From Acidithiobacillus acidisediminis (GTDB taxonomy: Bacteria; Pseudomonadota; Gammaproteobacteria; Acidithiobacillales; Acidithiobacillaceae): a stretch of 64,000 nt of DNA. The stretch is taken from the NCBI RefSeq assembly GCF_023277115.1, contig NZ_JALQCS010000001.1:434001-498000 (forward strand). Direction: 5' to 3'. Of this stretch, positions 48,593-57,658 are shown in pieces. The position numbers and the translations under genes are program-made. Under the pieces are notes generated by a model. That model did not search any database, was not told the origin of the DNA, and was given only the letters and a program-made list of their open reading frames with translations. Positions within the stretch are counted from its first letter, which is position 1; every line of letters starts with the position of its first letter.

Positions 48593-50197
48593 CTAGCGCT
48601 CTTTCATCACGTGGCGGGTAATCAGGTATTGCTGGCCAATGGAGACGACGTTATTGGTCAGCCAGTACAGCACCAGGCCCGCCGGGAAGAAGGAGAAAAA
48701 GATGGCAAATGCCACGGGCAGGATCGACATGATCTTTTTCTGCACTGGATCCATGGGCGCGGGATTCAGGCGTTGCTGAATCAACATGCTGATGCCCATG
48801 AGCAGCGGCAAGATATAGTAGGGATCGGGCACCGCTAGGTCATGAATCCAGAGGATGAATGGCGCCTGTCGCAGTGAGACGCTCTCCACTAGCACCCAAT
48901 AGAGGGCGATGAAGACGGGCATCTGGATGACGATGGGCAGGCAGCCGGCCATGGGGTTGACCTTTTCCGTGCGATACAGCTCCATCATCTTGGCGCCCAT
49001 CTTCTGCCGATCGTCGCCACATTCCTTCTTGATCTGTTCCAGTTTTGGCTGCAGCTTGCGCATATTGGCCATGGAACGATAGCTGATGGCAGAGGGGTAG
49101 AAGAAGATGATCTTGACCGCGACCACCAGCAGGATGATGGCGAGGCCCCAGTTATCAGCCCAGGAATGGAACCAGTTCAGGACCCCGTGCATGGGTTCGG
49201 CAACAATGGAGAACCAGCCGTAGTCGACGGTTTGCTCCAGACCGCGCCCAAGAGACGCGAGTTCGTTCTGCTGCTTGGGCCCCAGGAACAGCTGCTGGCG
49301 CAGGGTGTAGCTCTGTCCGGGCTGCAGTGTGGGCAAGGGCTGCTGCACCCCAGCGACATAGTTGCTGCCCGCGGGACGCGCATAGAGCTGCACCGTTGCA
49401 TGGGGCTCGGGAAGCACCGCCTGCAGGAAGTAGTGGTCGGTCATGCCGGCCCAACCAGGACCGCCGTGCTCTTCCGGATGATCGCGGATATCGGAGAAGC
49501 CCTTTTCGCTCAATTCCCCGCTGTGCATCAGCAAGGTGCCGGTGAAGATCGACATGAACCAGTGGCTTTGGGTGCGATCATTGCGCAGAATCTGATCGAA
49601 ATAGCTGCCTTTCCAGGGCGCCTTGCCAGTATTGGTAACCCGGATATCTTCCTTGACCAGATACGTATGCGGCTCGAAGGAAAAGGTTTTCTCGATCTTC
49701 AGGGGCCCGGCCTGGCCGCTCAGGGTAATTGGCCCACCGTCGCTAACGCTGGTCGGCGCCGTGAAGTCGGTGCGTAGGGTCTGGCCACTGGCGTCGATGA
49801 AGCCGCTCTGTTGCGCCGTCAGCCGTGCCGCACTGCTATCGAGAATGGGGTAGGGAGCTTTGTTGTCTACGGCAACCGGATACTTGCGCAGCCCGAGATT
49901 TTGGATGTCCCCGCCCTGTAAATAGATCTTGCCAGTATAGAGCGCCGTCTGAAACGCAACGCTGGGCCCTTCCCCTACCGCTGTACTCGTTGCCACCGGA
50001 ACGGCACTGGGGGCAACTGGTGAGCTGCTCACGCTGCTCGAATGGGTACTCGCCACAGCCGGCTGGGTAGGCACCGATTGCGTTACCGCCGTTGGCGTTT
50101 TTTTGGGTGCCGGCTTCGGATGTGGTGCCAGCCACTCGAAAAGGATCAGGACGACGACTGAGAGGACAACAGCAATGATGGTACGTTGGTTATCCAT
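48593..50197 (-). CDS. yidC: YidC, membrane protein insertase
   Basis: The 534-residue protein has an N-terminal anchor (RTIIAVVLSVVVLILFEWL), a Pro/Ser/Thr-rich linker, the large periplasmic beta domain, and five conserved C-terminal helices, including NWGLAIILLVVAVKIIFFYP, NPMAGCLPIVIQMPVFIALY and LPVAFAIFFSFFPAGLVLYW. It inserts and folds inner-membrane proteins, alone or with Sec. Confidence 0.97.
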   Translation of the reverse strand: MDNQRTIIAVVLSVVVLILFEWLAPHPKPAPKKTPTAVTQSVPTQPAVASTHSSSVSSSPVAPSAVPVATSTAVGEGPSVAFQTALYTGKIYLQGGDIQNLGLRKYPVAVDNKAPYPILDSSAARLTAQQSGFIDASGQTLRTDFTAPTSVSDGGPITLSGQAGPLKIEKTFSFEPHTYLVKEDIRVTNTGKAPWKGSYFDQILRNDRTQSHWFMSIFTGTLLMHSGELSEKGFSDIRDHPEEHGGPGWAGMTDHYFLQAVLPEPHATVQLYARPAGSNYVAGVQQPLPTLQPGQSYTLRQQLFLGPKQQNELASLGRGLEQTVDYGWFSIVAEPMHGVLNWFHSWADNWGLAIILLVVAVKIIFFYPSAISYRSMANMRKLQPKLEQIKKECGDDRQKMGAKMMELYRTEKVNPMAGCLPIVIQMPVFIALYWVLVESVSLRQAPFILWIHDLAVPDPYYILPLLMGISMLIQQRLNPAPMDPVQKKIMSILPVAFAIFFSFFPAGLVLYWLTNNVVSIGQQYLITRHVMKER

Positions 50198-50211
50198 GGG
50201 GCTCCGTAGAC

Positions 50212-50430
50212 TCAGGGGACGGGGTCGTACCCCCCCGGGTGAAAAGGATGGCAGCGGGCAATGCGTTTGATCCCCATCCAGGCACCGCGCAGCACCCCAT
50301 AGCGTTCAATGGCCTCACAGGTGTAATGCGAGCAGGTTGGATGGTAGCGGCAATTCTGCCCGAGAAAGGGACTCAAGACGAGCTGGTAGCCGTGAACCAG
50401 AAGGATGACCGTCCGTCGCAGCACGCGCAT
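50212..50430 (-). CDS. yidD: YidD, membrane protein insertion efficiency factor
   Basis: The 72-residue protein has the family core [38 protein letters not shown] and [17 protein letters not shown]. It is a small amphipathic membrane-associated protein that helps YidC-dependent insertion. It overlaps the rnpA end and precedes yidC. Confidence 0.95.
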   Translation of the reverse strand: MRVLRRTVILLVHGYQLVLSPFLGQNCRYHPTCSHYTCEAIERYGVLRGAWMGIKRIARCHPFHPGGYDPVP

Positions 50431-50759
50431 CAGCGCAGCACGCTGTTCAGGCGCCGGCAGAGCGAGGCGTAGTCAGCGTCCCGCGCCGCTGGTCTGGCGA
50501 CGATCATCAGATCGTGCGGCAGAGCCCGCCCGGCACTCAAGCGAAAGGCCTCGCGCAAGCGCCGCTTGAGTCGGTTTCGGTACACCGCTTTACCGACCTT
50601 GCGGCTGACGGCAAGCCCGAGACGGGCGTGGCCCAGCTCGTTGTCCAGGCTATACAACACCAGCTCGGGAAAACTGCGTTTCTTGCCCTCGCGCAAGGCC
50701 CGCCGAATTTCGGCTTTGTTGCGCAGGCGATCGTTACGAGTAAAAGACTGACCGCTCAT
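50430..50759 (-). CDS. rnpA: RnpA, protein component of ribonuclease P
   Basis: The 109-residue basic protein has [20 protein letters not shown] and the signature [20 protein letters not shown] followed by REAFR. It helps the RNase P RNA to mature tRNA 5' ends. It lies three bases after rpmH. Confidence 0.95.
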   Translation of the reverse strand: MSGQSFTRNDRLRNKAEIRRALREGKKRSFPELVLYSLDNELGHARLGLAVSRKVGKAVYRNRLKRRLREAFRLSAGRALPHDLMIVARPAARDADYASLCRRLNSVLR

Positions 50760-50762
50760 GCC

Positions 50763-50897
50763 TCAGGGGCAGAGCTTGTACCGGCCCTTCGCGCGCCGCC
50801 GCTTGAGCACCAGGCGGCCAGACTTGGTCGCCATGCGGGCGCGAAAACCGTGGGTGCGCTTGCGATGCACGACGCTAGGCTGAAAAGTGCGCTTCAT
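50763..50897 (-). CDS. rpmH: Ribosomal protein L34
   Basis: The 44-residue protein begins [20 protein letters not shown] and ends in [14 protein letters not shown]. It is highly basic and matches L34. It opens the rpmH-rnpA-yidD-yidC-mnmE operon, with a promoter 34 bp upstream. A dnaA gene usually lies next to rpmH in many proteobacteria, but here it is about 20 kb away. Confidence 0.96.
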   Translation of the reverse strand: MKRTFQPSVVHRKRTHGFRARMATKSGRLVLKRRRAKGRYKLCP

Positions 50898-50930
50898 GAT
50901 GATCTACCCCAAAATTTCGTAAGGGCACAG

Positions 50931-50959
50931 AAGATAAGGAGAAGGCCTTATAAAGTCAA
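50931..50959 (-). promoter_or_regulatory. Sigma-70 promoter of the rpmH operon
   Basis: Read leftward, TTGACT (50954-50959) and TATCTT (50931-50936) are 17 bp apart. The ATG of rpmH lies 33 bp past the -10 box. Confidence 0.6.
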
Positions 50960-50999
50960 GGCGCATTCCATCTTCCAACTGCTGCTGACCGGCCCGATG

Positions 51000-51377
51000 T
51001 CAGGGCGAATGATGCCAACGCTCGATGGCCAGGAGCAGCTCTTCGTCGAAGCGCTCCGGCGCTGCGCGACGAATCCAGTCTTTTGCCTGCTGTATGCGTT
51101 TGGCTAGGGTGAAGGTGGTATAGAGTTGCTGAAAGAGCGGATCTTCGGCCAGATAACAATGAATCTGCTCCTCCTGCCGGCGGAGCTTCCAGAGTTTGCT
51201 CGTGCCCTCTGTCCGGCAGTAGAGCGTCTTGCCATCCACCTGCACCACTTCGGCGGCTTCGATGGCCTCCACTGTGTCGCTGTAGGGCTGGTGGCGGAGA
51301 CGAAAGAAACGATCTCCCGGTTCCGCATTCCGCATGTCCAGGAAACGATATTGTGCATCGCCACAAGTCTTCAGCAT
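51000..51377 (-). CDS. Uncharacterised 125-aa soluble protein
   Basis: The product has no signal peptide or membrane helix. The first half looks like a small beta domain (DAQYRFLDMRNAEPGDRFFR, EVVQVDGKTLYCRTEGTSKL), and the second half is helical with a basic-acidic pattern (LAKRIQQAKDWIRRAAPERF). It follows the small membrane protein gene by three bases, which suggests cotranscription. I do not recognise a family; the protein-like composition and spacing support it as real. Confidence 0.6.
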   Translation of the reverse strand: MLKTCGDAQYRFLDMRNAEPGDRFFRLRHQPYSDTVEAIEAAEVVQVDGKTLYCRTEGTSKLWKLRRQEEQIHCYLAEDPLFQQLYTTFTLAKRIQQAKDWIRRAAPERFDEELLLAIERWHHSP

Positions 51378-51380
51378 GAT

Positions 51381-51518
51381 CTACCCGAGCACCGTGGGGC
51401 TGGCAAAGAGCCACCAGAGTACGACCAAAGTTGCCGCGCTGGCCAGCGTGATTGCGCCACTGATCAACAGGAGCTTGAGCAAGGCTCGCGCCTCGGCATA
51501 GGAAGATTCGTTCGCCAT
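51381..51518 (-). CDS. Small 45-aa single-helix membrane protein
   Basis: ATG 51518 gives a protein with a polar N-terminus (MANESSYAEARA) and one long hydrophobic helix (LLLISGAITLASAATLVVLW). An in-frame start 57 bp upstream exists but adds a basic, non-protein-like tail. The function is unknown. It lies three bases before the 125-residue protein. Confidence 0.5.
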   Translation of the reverse strand: MANESSYAEARALLKLLLISGAITLASAATLVVLWWLFASPTVLG

Positions 51519-51603
51519 CGTTCTAGTTGGAGTGCGTTTTCGTCCTAGAGTTTCCGGGAGTTGCCGTTTTGGCACCGCTACATGGGTATAGAACGATTTC
51601 GTC

Positions 51604-53229
51604 TTAGCGCCCCTTTCCCGCCTTCTTCTGGACGACTTTGCTGTTCTGCTGGGCGCGCAGGTAGTCTTCGTAGCTCCCCTTGAAATCCTCTATCCCCTGC
51701 GCCGTAAATTCAATGATCCGGGTGGCGAGGGAAGAGACGAATTCACGATCGTGGCTGACAAACAGGAGAGTGCCGTCAAATTTTTCCAAAGCCGTGTTCA
51801 ACGACTCGATGGATTCCATGTCCAAGTGGTTGGTCGGCTCGTCGAGGATCAGGACATTAGGCCGTTGCAGCGTCAGTTTGCCAAATAGCATGCGCCCCTT
51901 TTCTCCACCGGAGAGCACCTGTACGGGGCGCCCCACCTGATCCTGCCCAAAAAGGAGCCGCCCCAATATCCCGCGCACTGTTTGATCGTCGTCCTTTTCG
52001 CCACGCCATTGGCTCATCCAGTCAAAAAGGCTGAGATCTTGTGCAAATTCGGCTGCATAATCTTGCGGGAAATAGCCGATCTGGGCGTTTTCCGCCCATT
52101 TGATGACCCCCGCATCCAGCGCGATTTCGCCAAGCAGGCAGCGCAAGAGAGTGGTTTTCCCTAAGCCGTTCGCGCCAATGATGGCCACCCGCTCCCCAGC
52201 TTCGATGTGCAGGCGGAGCTTGTGAAAGAGCTGCAATTCGCCGAAGGACTTGCCGAGATCCTTGCCATCCAGGGCGTGACGATACAGTCTGCGCTCTTGC
52301 TGAAAAACCAGATAGGGGTTCTGACGGCTGGATGGCTTCACCTCTTCCAACTGGATCTTTTCCAGTTGTCGGGCGCGTGAGGTCGCCTGCTTGGCTTTGG
52401 AGGCATTGGCCGAAAAGCGGCTGACAAAACCTTGCAACTCCGCCATCTTTTCCCGCTTTTTATCATTCTCTGCCAATAATTGCTCGCGCACCAGTGTCGA
52501 TGCACGCATGTATTCATCATAATTGCCGGGATAGATGCGCAGCTCGCCATAATCCAGATCGGCCATATGTGTGCAGACGCTATTGAGAAAGTGACGATCA
52601 TGAGAAATGATGATGATGGTGCTGTTGATCGTGCCTAGCAGTTCTTCCAACCACTGAATGGTATGGATATCGAGGTTGTTGGTCGGCTCGTCGAGGAGCA
52701 GGATATCCGGGTCGGCAAACAGGGCTTGCGCCAGGAGCACGCGCAATTTCCAGCCCGGGGCGACAGCAGACATCAAGCCCCCATGTTGCTCCAGAGGGAT
52801 ACCGACACCGGTCAGCAATTCTCCAGCTCGCGCCTCAGCGGAGTAGCCGTCGAGCTCAGCATACTCCCCTTCGATCTGGGCGATAGCCATGCCTTCTTCG
52901 GTACTCAATTCACTCAGGGCATAGAGACGATCGCGCTCCTGCTTGATCCGCCAGAATTCCGCATGTCCCATCATGACCGTGTCCAGCACGGTGTATTCCT
53001 CGAAGGCAAACTGATCCTGACGCAGCTTGCCCAGCCGCTCGCCACTGCTGAGACTGACGTTGCCCGAGCTGGGCTCGAGGTCGCCGCCGAGAATCTTCAT
53101 TAAAGTGGTCTTGCCGCTGCCATTGGCGCCGATCAGGCCGTAGCGATTCCCCTCCCCAAATTCGACGGTCACGTTCTCGAACAGGGGCTTGGCACCAAAT
53201 TGCATGGTCAGTTGATGGGTACTCAGCAC
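51604..53229 (-). CDS. ybiT: ABC-F ATPase of the YbiT type
   Basis: The 541-residue protein has two ABC domains (Walker [10 protein letters not shown] and GANGLGKTT), [20 protein letters not shown] and [20 protein letters not shown], and the intervening linker typical of ABC-F translation factors; it lacks membrane segments. The sequence follows E. coli YbiT closely ([18 protein letters not shown]). A GTG at 53229 with GGAG is the preferred start. These proteins bind the ribosomal E site. Confidence 0.93.
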   Translation of the reverse strand: MLSTHQLTMQFGAKPLFENVTVEFGEGNRYGLIGANGSGKTTLMKILGGDLEPSSGNVSLSSGERLGKLRQDQFAFEEYTVLDTVMMGHAEFWRIKQERDRLYALSELSTEEGMAIAQIEGEYAELDGYSAEARAGELLTGVGIPLEQHGGLMSAVAPGWKLRVLLAQALFADPDILLLDEPTNNLDIHTIQWLEELLGTINSTIIIISHDRHFLNSVCTHMADLDYGELRIYPGNYDEYMRASTLVREQLLAENDKKREKMAELQGFVSRFSANASKAKQATSRARQLEKIQLEEVKPSSRQNPYLVFQQERRLYRHALDGKDLGKSFGELQLFHKLRLHIEAGERVAIIGANGLGKTTLLRCLLGEIALDAGVIKWAENAQIGYFPQDYAAEFAQDLSLFDWMSQWRGEKDDDQTVRGILGRLLFGQDQVGRPVQVLSGGEKGRMLFGKLTLQRPNVLILDEPTNHLDMESIESLNTALEKFDGTLLFVSHDREFVSSLATRIIEFTAQGIEDFKGSYEDYLRAQQNSKVVQKKAGKGR

Positions 53230-53417
53230 GGCAAACTCCGAAGCGATCAGGGAAGACGACGGCGGCGATGATAGCACCGAATGCGGTTCATGGAGGGAAC
53301 GGCTACCGGATGATTGTATGGTACCTACGGGCGGTAGTTTGTGGTTCTAGATTCGCATGAGGTAGCTGACGCGTTCCAGCACCGCCATGATGATGTGGAT
53401 TCTGTTCAGTAGGCCAA
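53230..53417 (-). other. Short intergenic stretch without recognised features
   Basis: No open frame with a convincing start or structured RNA was found between ybiT and the terminator of the TonB receptor gene. Confidence 0.3.
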
Positions 53418-53444
53418 CAAAAAACCCGGACCGCAGTCCGGGTT
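53418..53444 (-). terminator. Rho-independent terminator of the TonB receptor gene
   Basis: AACCCGGAC and GTCCGGGTT form a perfect 9-bp stem with a CGCA loop, and read leftward it runs into a T-tract. It lies 35 bases after the receptor stop. Confidence 0.85.
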
Positions 53445-53478
53445 CAAGCATGTTCTTCAAATAACAGGCGCGTCGGTC

Positions 53479-55908
53479 TTAGGAGAAGCGCCCGGACAGG
53501 CCAACCTCAATGAACCTCGGCATCCCAGGGTAGGCTTCGGCATAAGGTGCGCCGACTCCAGCAAAAGCATACTCCTTGTAGGCCTGGTAGTAGTGGAGGT
53601 AGTAGCGATTATCCAACAGGTTGTCCACGTTCAGGCTGACAGTAAGGGATGACAGACCATCCTCGTGCACTGGGACCTTATAGCTTGCCTGCAAATTGGT
53701 CAGGAAGTAGGGATCCAGGCGAACTCCAGGGTTCGGCGTTGTCGCGTCCTGCAGTAAGGGGTTGGCCTCGGTGGGCGGCAAGTCATAGGTGGTGACCTGC
53801 GGACCGGTGTAGCTTTCACTGAGTGAGGCCCGGAAGTTGTGGTGATGGTAGGTCAAGCGTGCGCCCGCCAACCAATTGGGTATGGATGCCAAAGGGTCCC
53901 CGGCGAACACGTAGCCATACTGGCCCTCGAAGGGGGTTACGTTAGCCGAGAAGCTGTTCATGTAGTTGGCACTGGTGTAGGACAAGTGGCCAGACACCGT
54001 CCAGGTCGGATCAATCTCATACTTACCGGAGAATTCCAAGCCCTTCATCTGTTCTTCACCAACGTTGGCATATTCCGCCAACCCGGTCAGGTAATTAATG
54101 TAGAAAGAAAACATGCCATGCATGTTTTGCCAGTAGCCGTCAAAATTCAGGTAGAGATGTTTCCCGACATAGCGGATGCCGGCCTCATAAGCGTTGACGG
54201 TTTCTGGTCCCGGGGCGAGGGTCGTACTGCCCGAGGGGCCGAGAATGTAATCCGCTATGGGTGCGAAGCGAGCGCCTTTGCCGTAACTGGCGTACGCTAT
54301 CAGATCATCCGGCAGATCGTAGGACAAGCCCAGATACGGCAGGATTTCCTTATCATAGTTGGACAGCGTGTAGGCATTGGGTGGCGAGCCATACAGGTTG
54401 GCGGCTACATAGTTGCTGCTGCTGACGCCAGTAATGGTCACCCCTGGTTCTATATGCAGGTGGTTGTCGATCAGGTTGATTTTGTCCGACACATAACCGC
54501 TATAAACCGTACGCTGTGCCTTGTCCGCGGGGTCACCGTAAGAGTTATAGCCGTAGACTTCAGGCATATTCAAACTGCCATAAAAGTAGGAACCACCGCC
54601 TGGTCCTGCGGTCTCCTGAGCGATCAAGCCACCAATGGTAATATCATTGTGTGGCAGAAAGATGTTGATCTTCGGCGCAATGCCAATGGTGTGGGACCCG
54701 CCTTTGTTGATCTGTGCTGCCTCACCCGCATGATAACTACCAAAAACTGCGACAGGATCATAGGTATGTGGGATGACACCGGGACCCCCAGCGGTGGGCG
54801 CCAATGGGCCATAGCCGGAATAGGGGTTATTAAAATTCACCTGATATGGATAGCTCGGTAATATATAGCTGGGCTGCAAATACCCTGCCAGGTAGGAATG
54901 CTTCTGAATGTAGAAGGCCTTGGCGCCAATGACAAGATGACTGTTGATATAGGTTGAGTCACCCAAGATGGCGGTTAAGTACTGATTTTTTTGCAGCGTG
55001 CTGGCCTCGGAGAGGGGGTAATTGTAGAAAATCCCGTACTTATCCAGCTCAGCAACGGCATTGGGGGCACTGATCAAGTAACCTCGGGCGCGGTTATAAA
55101 TGACAGTTGCCGTTACTTTGGACAGGCCATAATCATAGGGCTTCACAGCGCTAAAGAGAAAGTCGGTGTAGCGAGCCGGAGTATTTTGGATGTAACCATC
55201 CGTCTGGGTTTGGCTCAGGCGCGCATAGATCTTCAAGCCGCCGGTTCCGGGGATATTGCCACTGTTGACATCGGCTCCGTAGGTATCGGTGGAGAAAGAG
55301 CCGATCTTGGAGAACAGATTGGCATAGAATTTGGAGGTGGGGGTAATCGTCGTGTAGTCGACGGTGCCACCCACCGTAGCAAAACCGCCGCGGTCTGGTG
55401 GTGCCACGCCAGGATAGACGTGAATGCCCTCAATCTGTCCGGTGCTCACCAAGGTCCCCACGTTATAATTCAAGAAGGCACCTTGCCCACCAGAGAGCAG
55501 GCTGGTCATGGGAATGCCATCCAGGGTCTGCGCCAACTGACTCATACGTACACCGCGTACGGTCAGAACAGGCGTTCCCGGGCCAATGTTCTGCTGGTAC
55601 TCATTGACCGACGGCGTCTGCTTTAAGAGGCTATAGACGCTCTCCGCACCGCTGGAGTGCTTGATTACGTCCGGACCAATGACCGACATGGCCGAAGCGA
55701 TATTTTTCTCTCCGATCAGAAGCTTCTGATACTTCTTTTTGATCTCTTTCAGTTTGACTACCTTCCCCGAGTCTTGACTGGTATCTGTTGTGGCATGGGC
55801 GGCGAGAGGGGCGATCATGACAGCAAAAGCGGCCAAGACGGCGGCGTTGACTGCGCGCCGGGTAGCGTTTGAGACGCGGTGAGGGGGTGTTCGTAGAGGT
55901 TGTTGCAT
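53479..55908 (-). CDS. TonB-dependent outer-membrane receptor
   Basis: The 809-residue protein has a signal peptide (AAFAVMIAPLAAHA-T), a plug-like domain (ESVYSLLKQTPSVNEYQQN, VLTVRGVRMSQLAQTLDGIP, GIHVYPGVAPPDRGGFATVG) and a long Tyr-rich barrel ending LSGRFS. It shares this design with the 17.7-20.1 kb receptor but has a GC-rich composition. TonB, ExbB and ExbD are encoded upstream, so their energy supply is local. The ligand is unknown; no riboswitch or Fur box was seen in the 246-bp upstream gap. Confidence 0.9.
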   Translation of the reverse strand: MQQPLRTPPHRVSNATRRAVNAAVLAAFAVMIAPLAAHATTDTSQDSGKVVKLKEIKKKYQKLLIGEKNIASAMSVIGPDVIKHSSGAESVYSLLKQTPSVNEYQQNIGPGTPVLTVRGVRMSQLAQTLDGIPMTSLLSGGQGAFLNYNVGTLVSTGQIEGIHVYPGVAPPDRGGFATVGGTVDYTTITPTSKFYANLFSKIGSFSTDTYGADVNSGNIPGTGGLKIYARLSQTQTDGYIQNTPARYTDFLFSAVKPYDYGLSKVTATVIYNRARGYLISAPNAVAELDKYGIFYNYPLSEASTLQKNQYLTAILGDSTYINSHLVIGAKAFYIQKHSYLAGYLQPSYILPSYPYQVNFNNPYSGYGPLAPTAGGPGVIPHTYDPVAVFGSYHAGEAAQINKGGSHTIGIAPKINIFLPHNDITIGGLIAQETAGPGGGSYFYGSLNMPEVYGYNSYGDPADKAQRTVYSGYVSDKINLIDNHLHIEPGVTITGVSSSNYVAANLYGSPPNAYTLSNYDKEILPYLGLSYDLPDDLIAYASYGKGARFAPIADYILGPSGSTTLAPGPETVNAYEAGIRYVGKHLYLNFDGYWQNMHGMFSFYINYLTGLAEYANVGEEQMKGLEFSGKYEIDPTWTVSGHLSYTSANYMNSFSANVTPFEGQYGYVFAGDPLASIPNWLAGARLTYHHHNFRASLSESYTGPQVTTYDLPPTEANPLLQDATTPNPGVRLDPYFLTNLQASYKVPVHEDGLSSLTVSLNVDNLLDNRYYLHYYQAYKEYAFAGVGAPYAEAYPGMPRFIEVGLSGRFS

Positions 55909-56154
55909 AGCTGCCTCCTATTGGGCGCCAGTGGGTATGTTGTAACAGCACGGCGGTCAAGGAGCACAAATCGTGCCCGGCATTATGGGCCGGTCGGTGG
56001 TTTATTTGCACGGGAAGAGTGCGCCTGTCGCACCATTAGAGTACAACAGGGTGTCAGAATTGTGCAACAAATTGTGTAGGGTGCAGATGGCCTAGTGGAA
56101 GCAACTTAACTAGCCTAGCCGAACGCCGTGTTGTTTGGCAGGGATTTCTTGGTA
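55909..56154 (-). other. Upstream region of the TonB receptor gene
   Basis: The gap is long enough for its own promoter, but no clear -35/-10 pair, Fur box or riboswitch could be read. TTGTGCAACAA near 56060-56070 is a short palindrome of unknown meaning. Confidence 0.3.
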
Positions 56155-56634
56155 TCACACGGGTTTCTGCCAGAATTCTGCCGTATCTTGATCCCCTTGC
56201 AGTTGGTACGGGCCGAAGCCAAAGCTTCTATAGAGACTCATTGCTTGGCTGTTTCTGGTCAGCACTTCCAGGGTCAATTTGCAACACCCTAGGCCGATGG
56301 CCAGCCGTTCAGTGGCCGATAACAGGCCCTTGGCGATGCCCTGACGCCGGTAGCTGGGATCGACGTACAGGTCATGGATGTTCAAGACGGGCCGATTTTG
56401 GAAGGTCGAGAAGCTTTCGATGGTGATACACAGTCCTGCGGCCTCGGTATCCAGGCTGGCCAGCAGGATCCGTATCCAGGGGCGACTATAGACGCTCTCC
56501 AGCAGCGCGTGTCCGTCCGGCAGGGCGGCGCCAGGGCCCATGGCCATCTCATCGCGGCCGTAACGCGCAAATAGATTCAAAAAGCGTTCAGCGATCTGCG
56601 GCTCTTCTCGAGTCAGGGTATGTATTTTCAGCAT
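56155..56634 (-). CDS. GNAT-family N-acetyltransferase
   Basis: The 159-residue protein has the acetyl-CoA-binding pattern VDPSYRRQGIAKGLLSATER and a late LEVLTRNSQAMSLYRSFGF, typical of GNAT enzymes. The acceptor is unknown. It follows astA after 42 bp and precedes the TonB receptor gene, so it may act on an amino-acid or metabolite of that cluster. Confidence 0.85.
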   Translation of the reverse strand: MLKIHTLTREEPQIAERFLNLFARYGRDEMAMGPGAALPDGHALLESVYSRPWIRILLASLDTEAAGLCITIESFSTFQNRPVLNIHDLYVDPSYRRQGIAKGLLSATERLAIGLGCCKLTLEVLTRNSQAMSLYRSFGFGPYQLQGDQDTAEFWQKPV

Positions 56635-56676
56635 GGGATCTTCCTTGGTTGTTCGCTTGACGTCAGGTTGCAGGCG

Positions 56677-57648
56677 CTAGGAGCTGGGTGTGGCGATGAC
56701 CTGTGCATCACTCCCTAAGGCTAAGTACTCTGTAACCTCGGGTGAGCACAACAGGTTTTGTCCTTGCGCCTCGCCTTGGCAGAGGCACGCACGAAAATGC
56801 TCGCCTCTGCCATGGGCAATCAGAAATCGGGGGGCAGCGTCGTTCTGTAGCTTATTATACAGGGTGTAGGGCTTGGCTTCGCGCACCGCCTTGAGGGCTG
56901 GCAATTTGCCGATCAGGCTAGGCCCCCCGTCAAGCACATCTACATGGGTGCTGCGCACAAAGCCTTCCTCAAGGAGTAGATGCATTGCCCCACGGGCATC
57001 TGCTGCGGCATTGCCTAGCTGGGAGATGAGTTCGGGATCCAGCGCTTGCCGGGGGATATCTGCCAGGGGCAGGTAGTGGTGAATGAAATGCGCCTCGTCT
57101 TCGCCCCGGATTTGATCCATTTGGCAGAAGTCGTGGGGATAAAAGTGGGCGCTGACCTTGGTCCAGAACGCTGGCTGGTCTCCACCGTGGCGGGTGGGTC
57201 CGCGCAGGTCGGCGTAAAGGATTTGCATTTCTGGCCAATGCAGGGCCAAGTACAGGAGTCGAGCGCGGGACAACAAGGGTGCAAGACCCCGGCGGCGCCA
57301 TTCTGGATGCAGGAATAGGGAGCCTAGACGGATCTCTCCGAGTGGCTGGCGGTCCAGGCGCAAGGTACCGTCCGGTTGCTGGAGATAATGGGCGCTGGCT
57401 GTGAGCGTCCGCTGAAAGCCACTGATTCCGATCAGGCGGTCGTCAGCATCATCGAATAGACCTAGTAAGACCCGCTGGCCCATGGCAATTTGCTGGGGCG
57501 TTCCGACAGTGTGGTGCAAGGTACCTTCAAGTTTTTTTGCCAAGTGTGCTGGTGATTTGGGCAGACTGGTAAACCCCGGGGGAAAATGTTCTGCCAACCA
57601 GATCAATTGGCCCAGGTCTGACGGAGAAATGGGACGTAGGTAGGGCAA
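56677..57648 (-). CDS. astA: Arginine N-succinyltransferase (AstA family)
   Basis: The 323-residue protein has AstA motifs: YLRPISPSDLGQLIWLAEH, GFTSLP, EIRLGSLFLHPEWRRRG, ADLRGPTRHGGDQPAFW and GAMHLLLEEGF with VDVLDGGPSL. It succinylates arginine (or ornithine) to open the ammonia-producing AST pathway. It lies ten bases after astB in the same operon. The astC, astD and astE genes are absent from this window. Confidence 0.88.
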   Translation of the reverse strand: MPYLRPISPSDLGQLIWLAEHFPPGFTSLPKSPAHLAKKLEGTLHHTVGTPQQIAMGQRVLLGLFDDADDRLIGISGFQRTLTASAHYLQQPDGTLRLDRQPLGEIRLGSLFLHPEWRRRGLAPLLSRARLLYLALHWPEMQILYADLRGPTRHGGDQPAFWTKVSAHFYPHDFCQMDQIRGEDEAHFIHHYLPLADIPRQALDPELISQLGNAAADARGAMHLLLEEGFVRSTHVDVLDGGPSLIGKLPALKAVREAKPYTLYNKLQNDAAPRFLIAHGRGEHFRACLCQGEAQGQNLLCSPEVTEYLALGSDAQVIATPSS

Positions 57649-57658
57649 GACAGGACTC

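Noticed and set aside
53839-54861. Plus-strand 340-codon frame inside the second TonB receptor gene
   Set aside because: Antisense shadow; the receptor on the minus strand has clear domain motifs and a terminator.
56058-56076. TGCAACAAATTG resembling the 43021 palindrome upstream of the TonB receptor
   Set aside because: The second half does not match and the spacing differs, so shared regulation is not supported.
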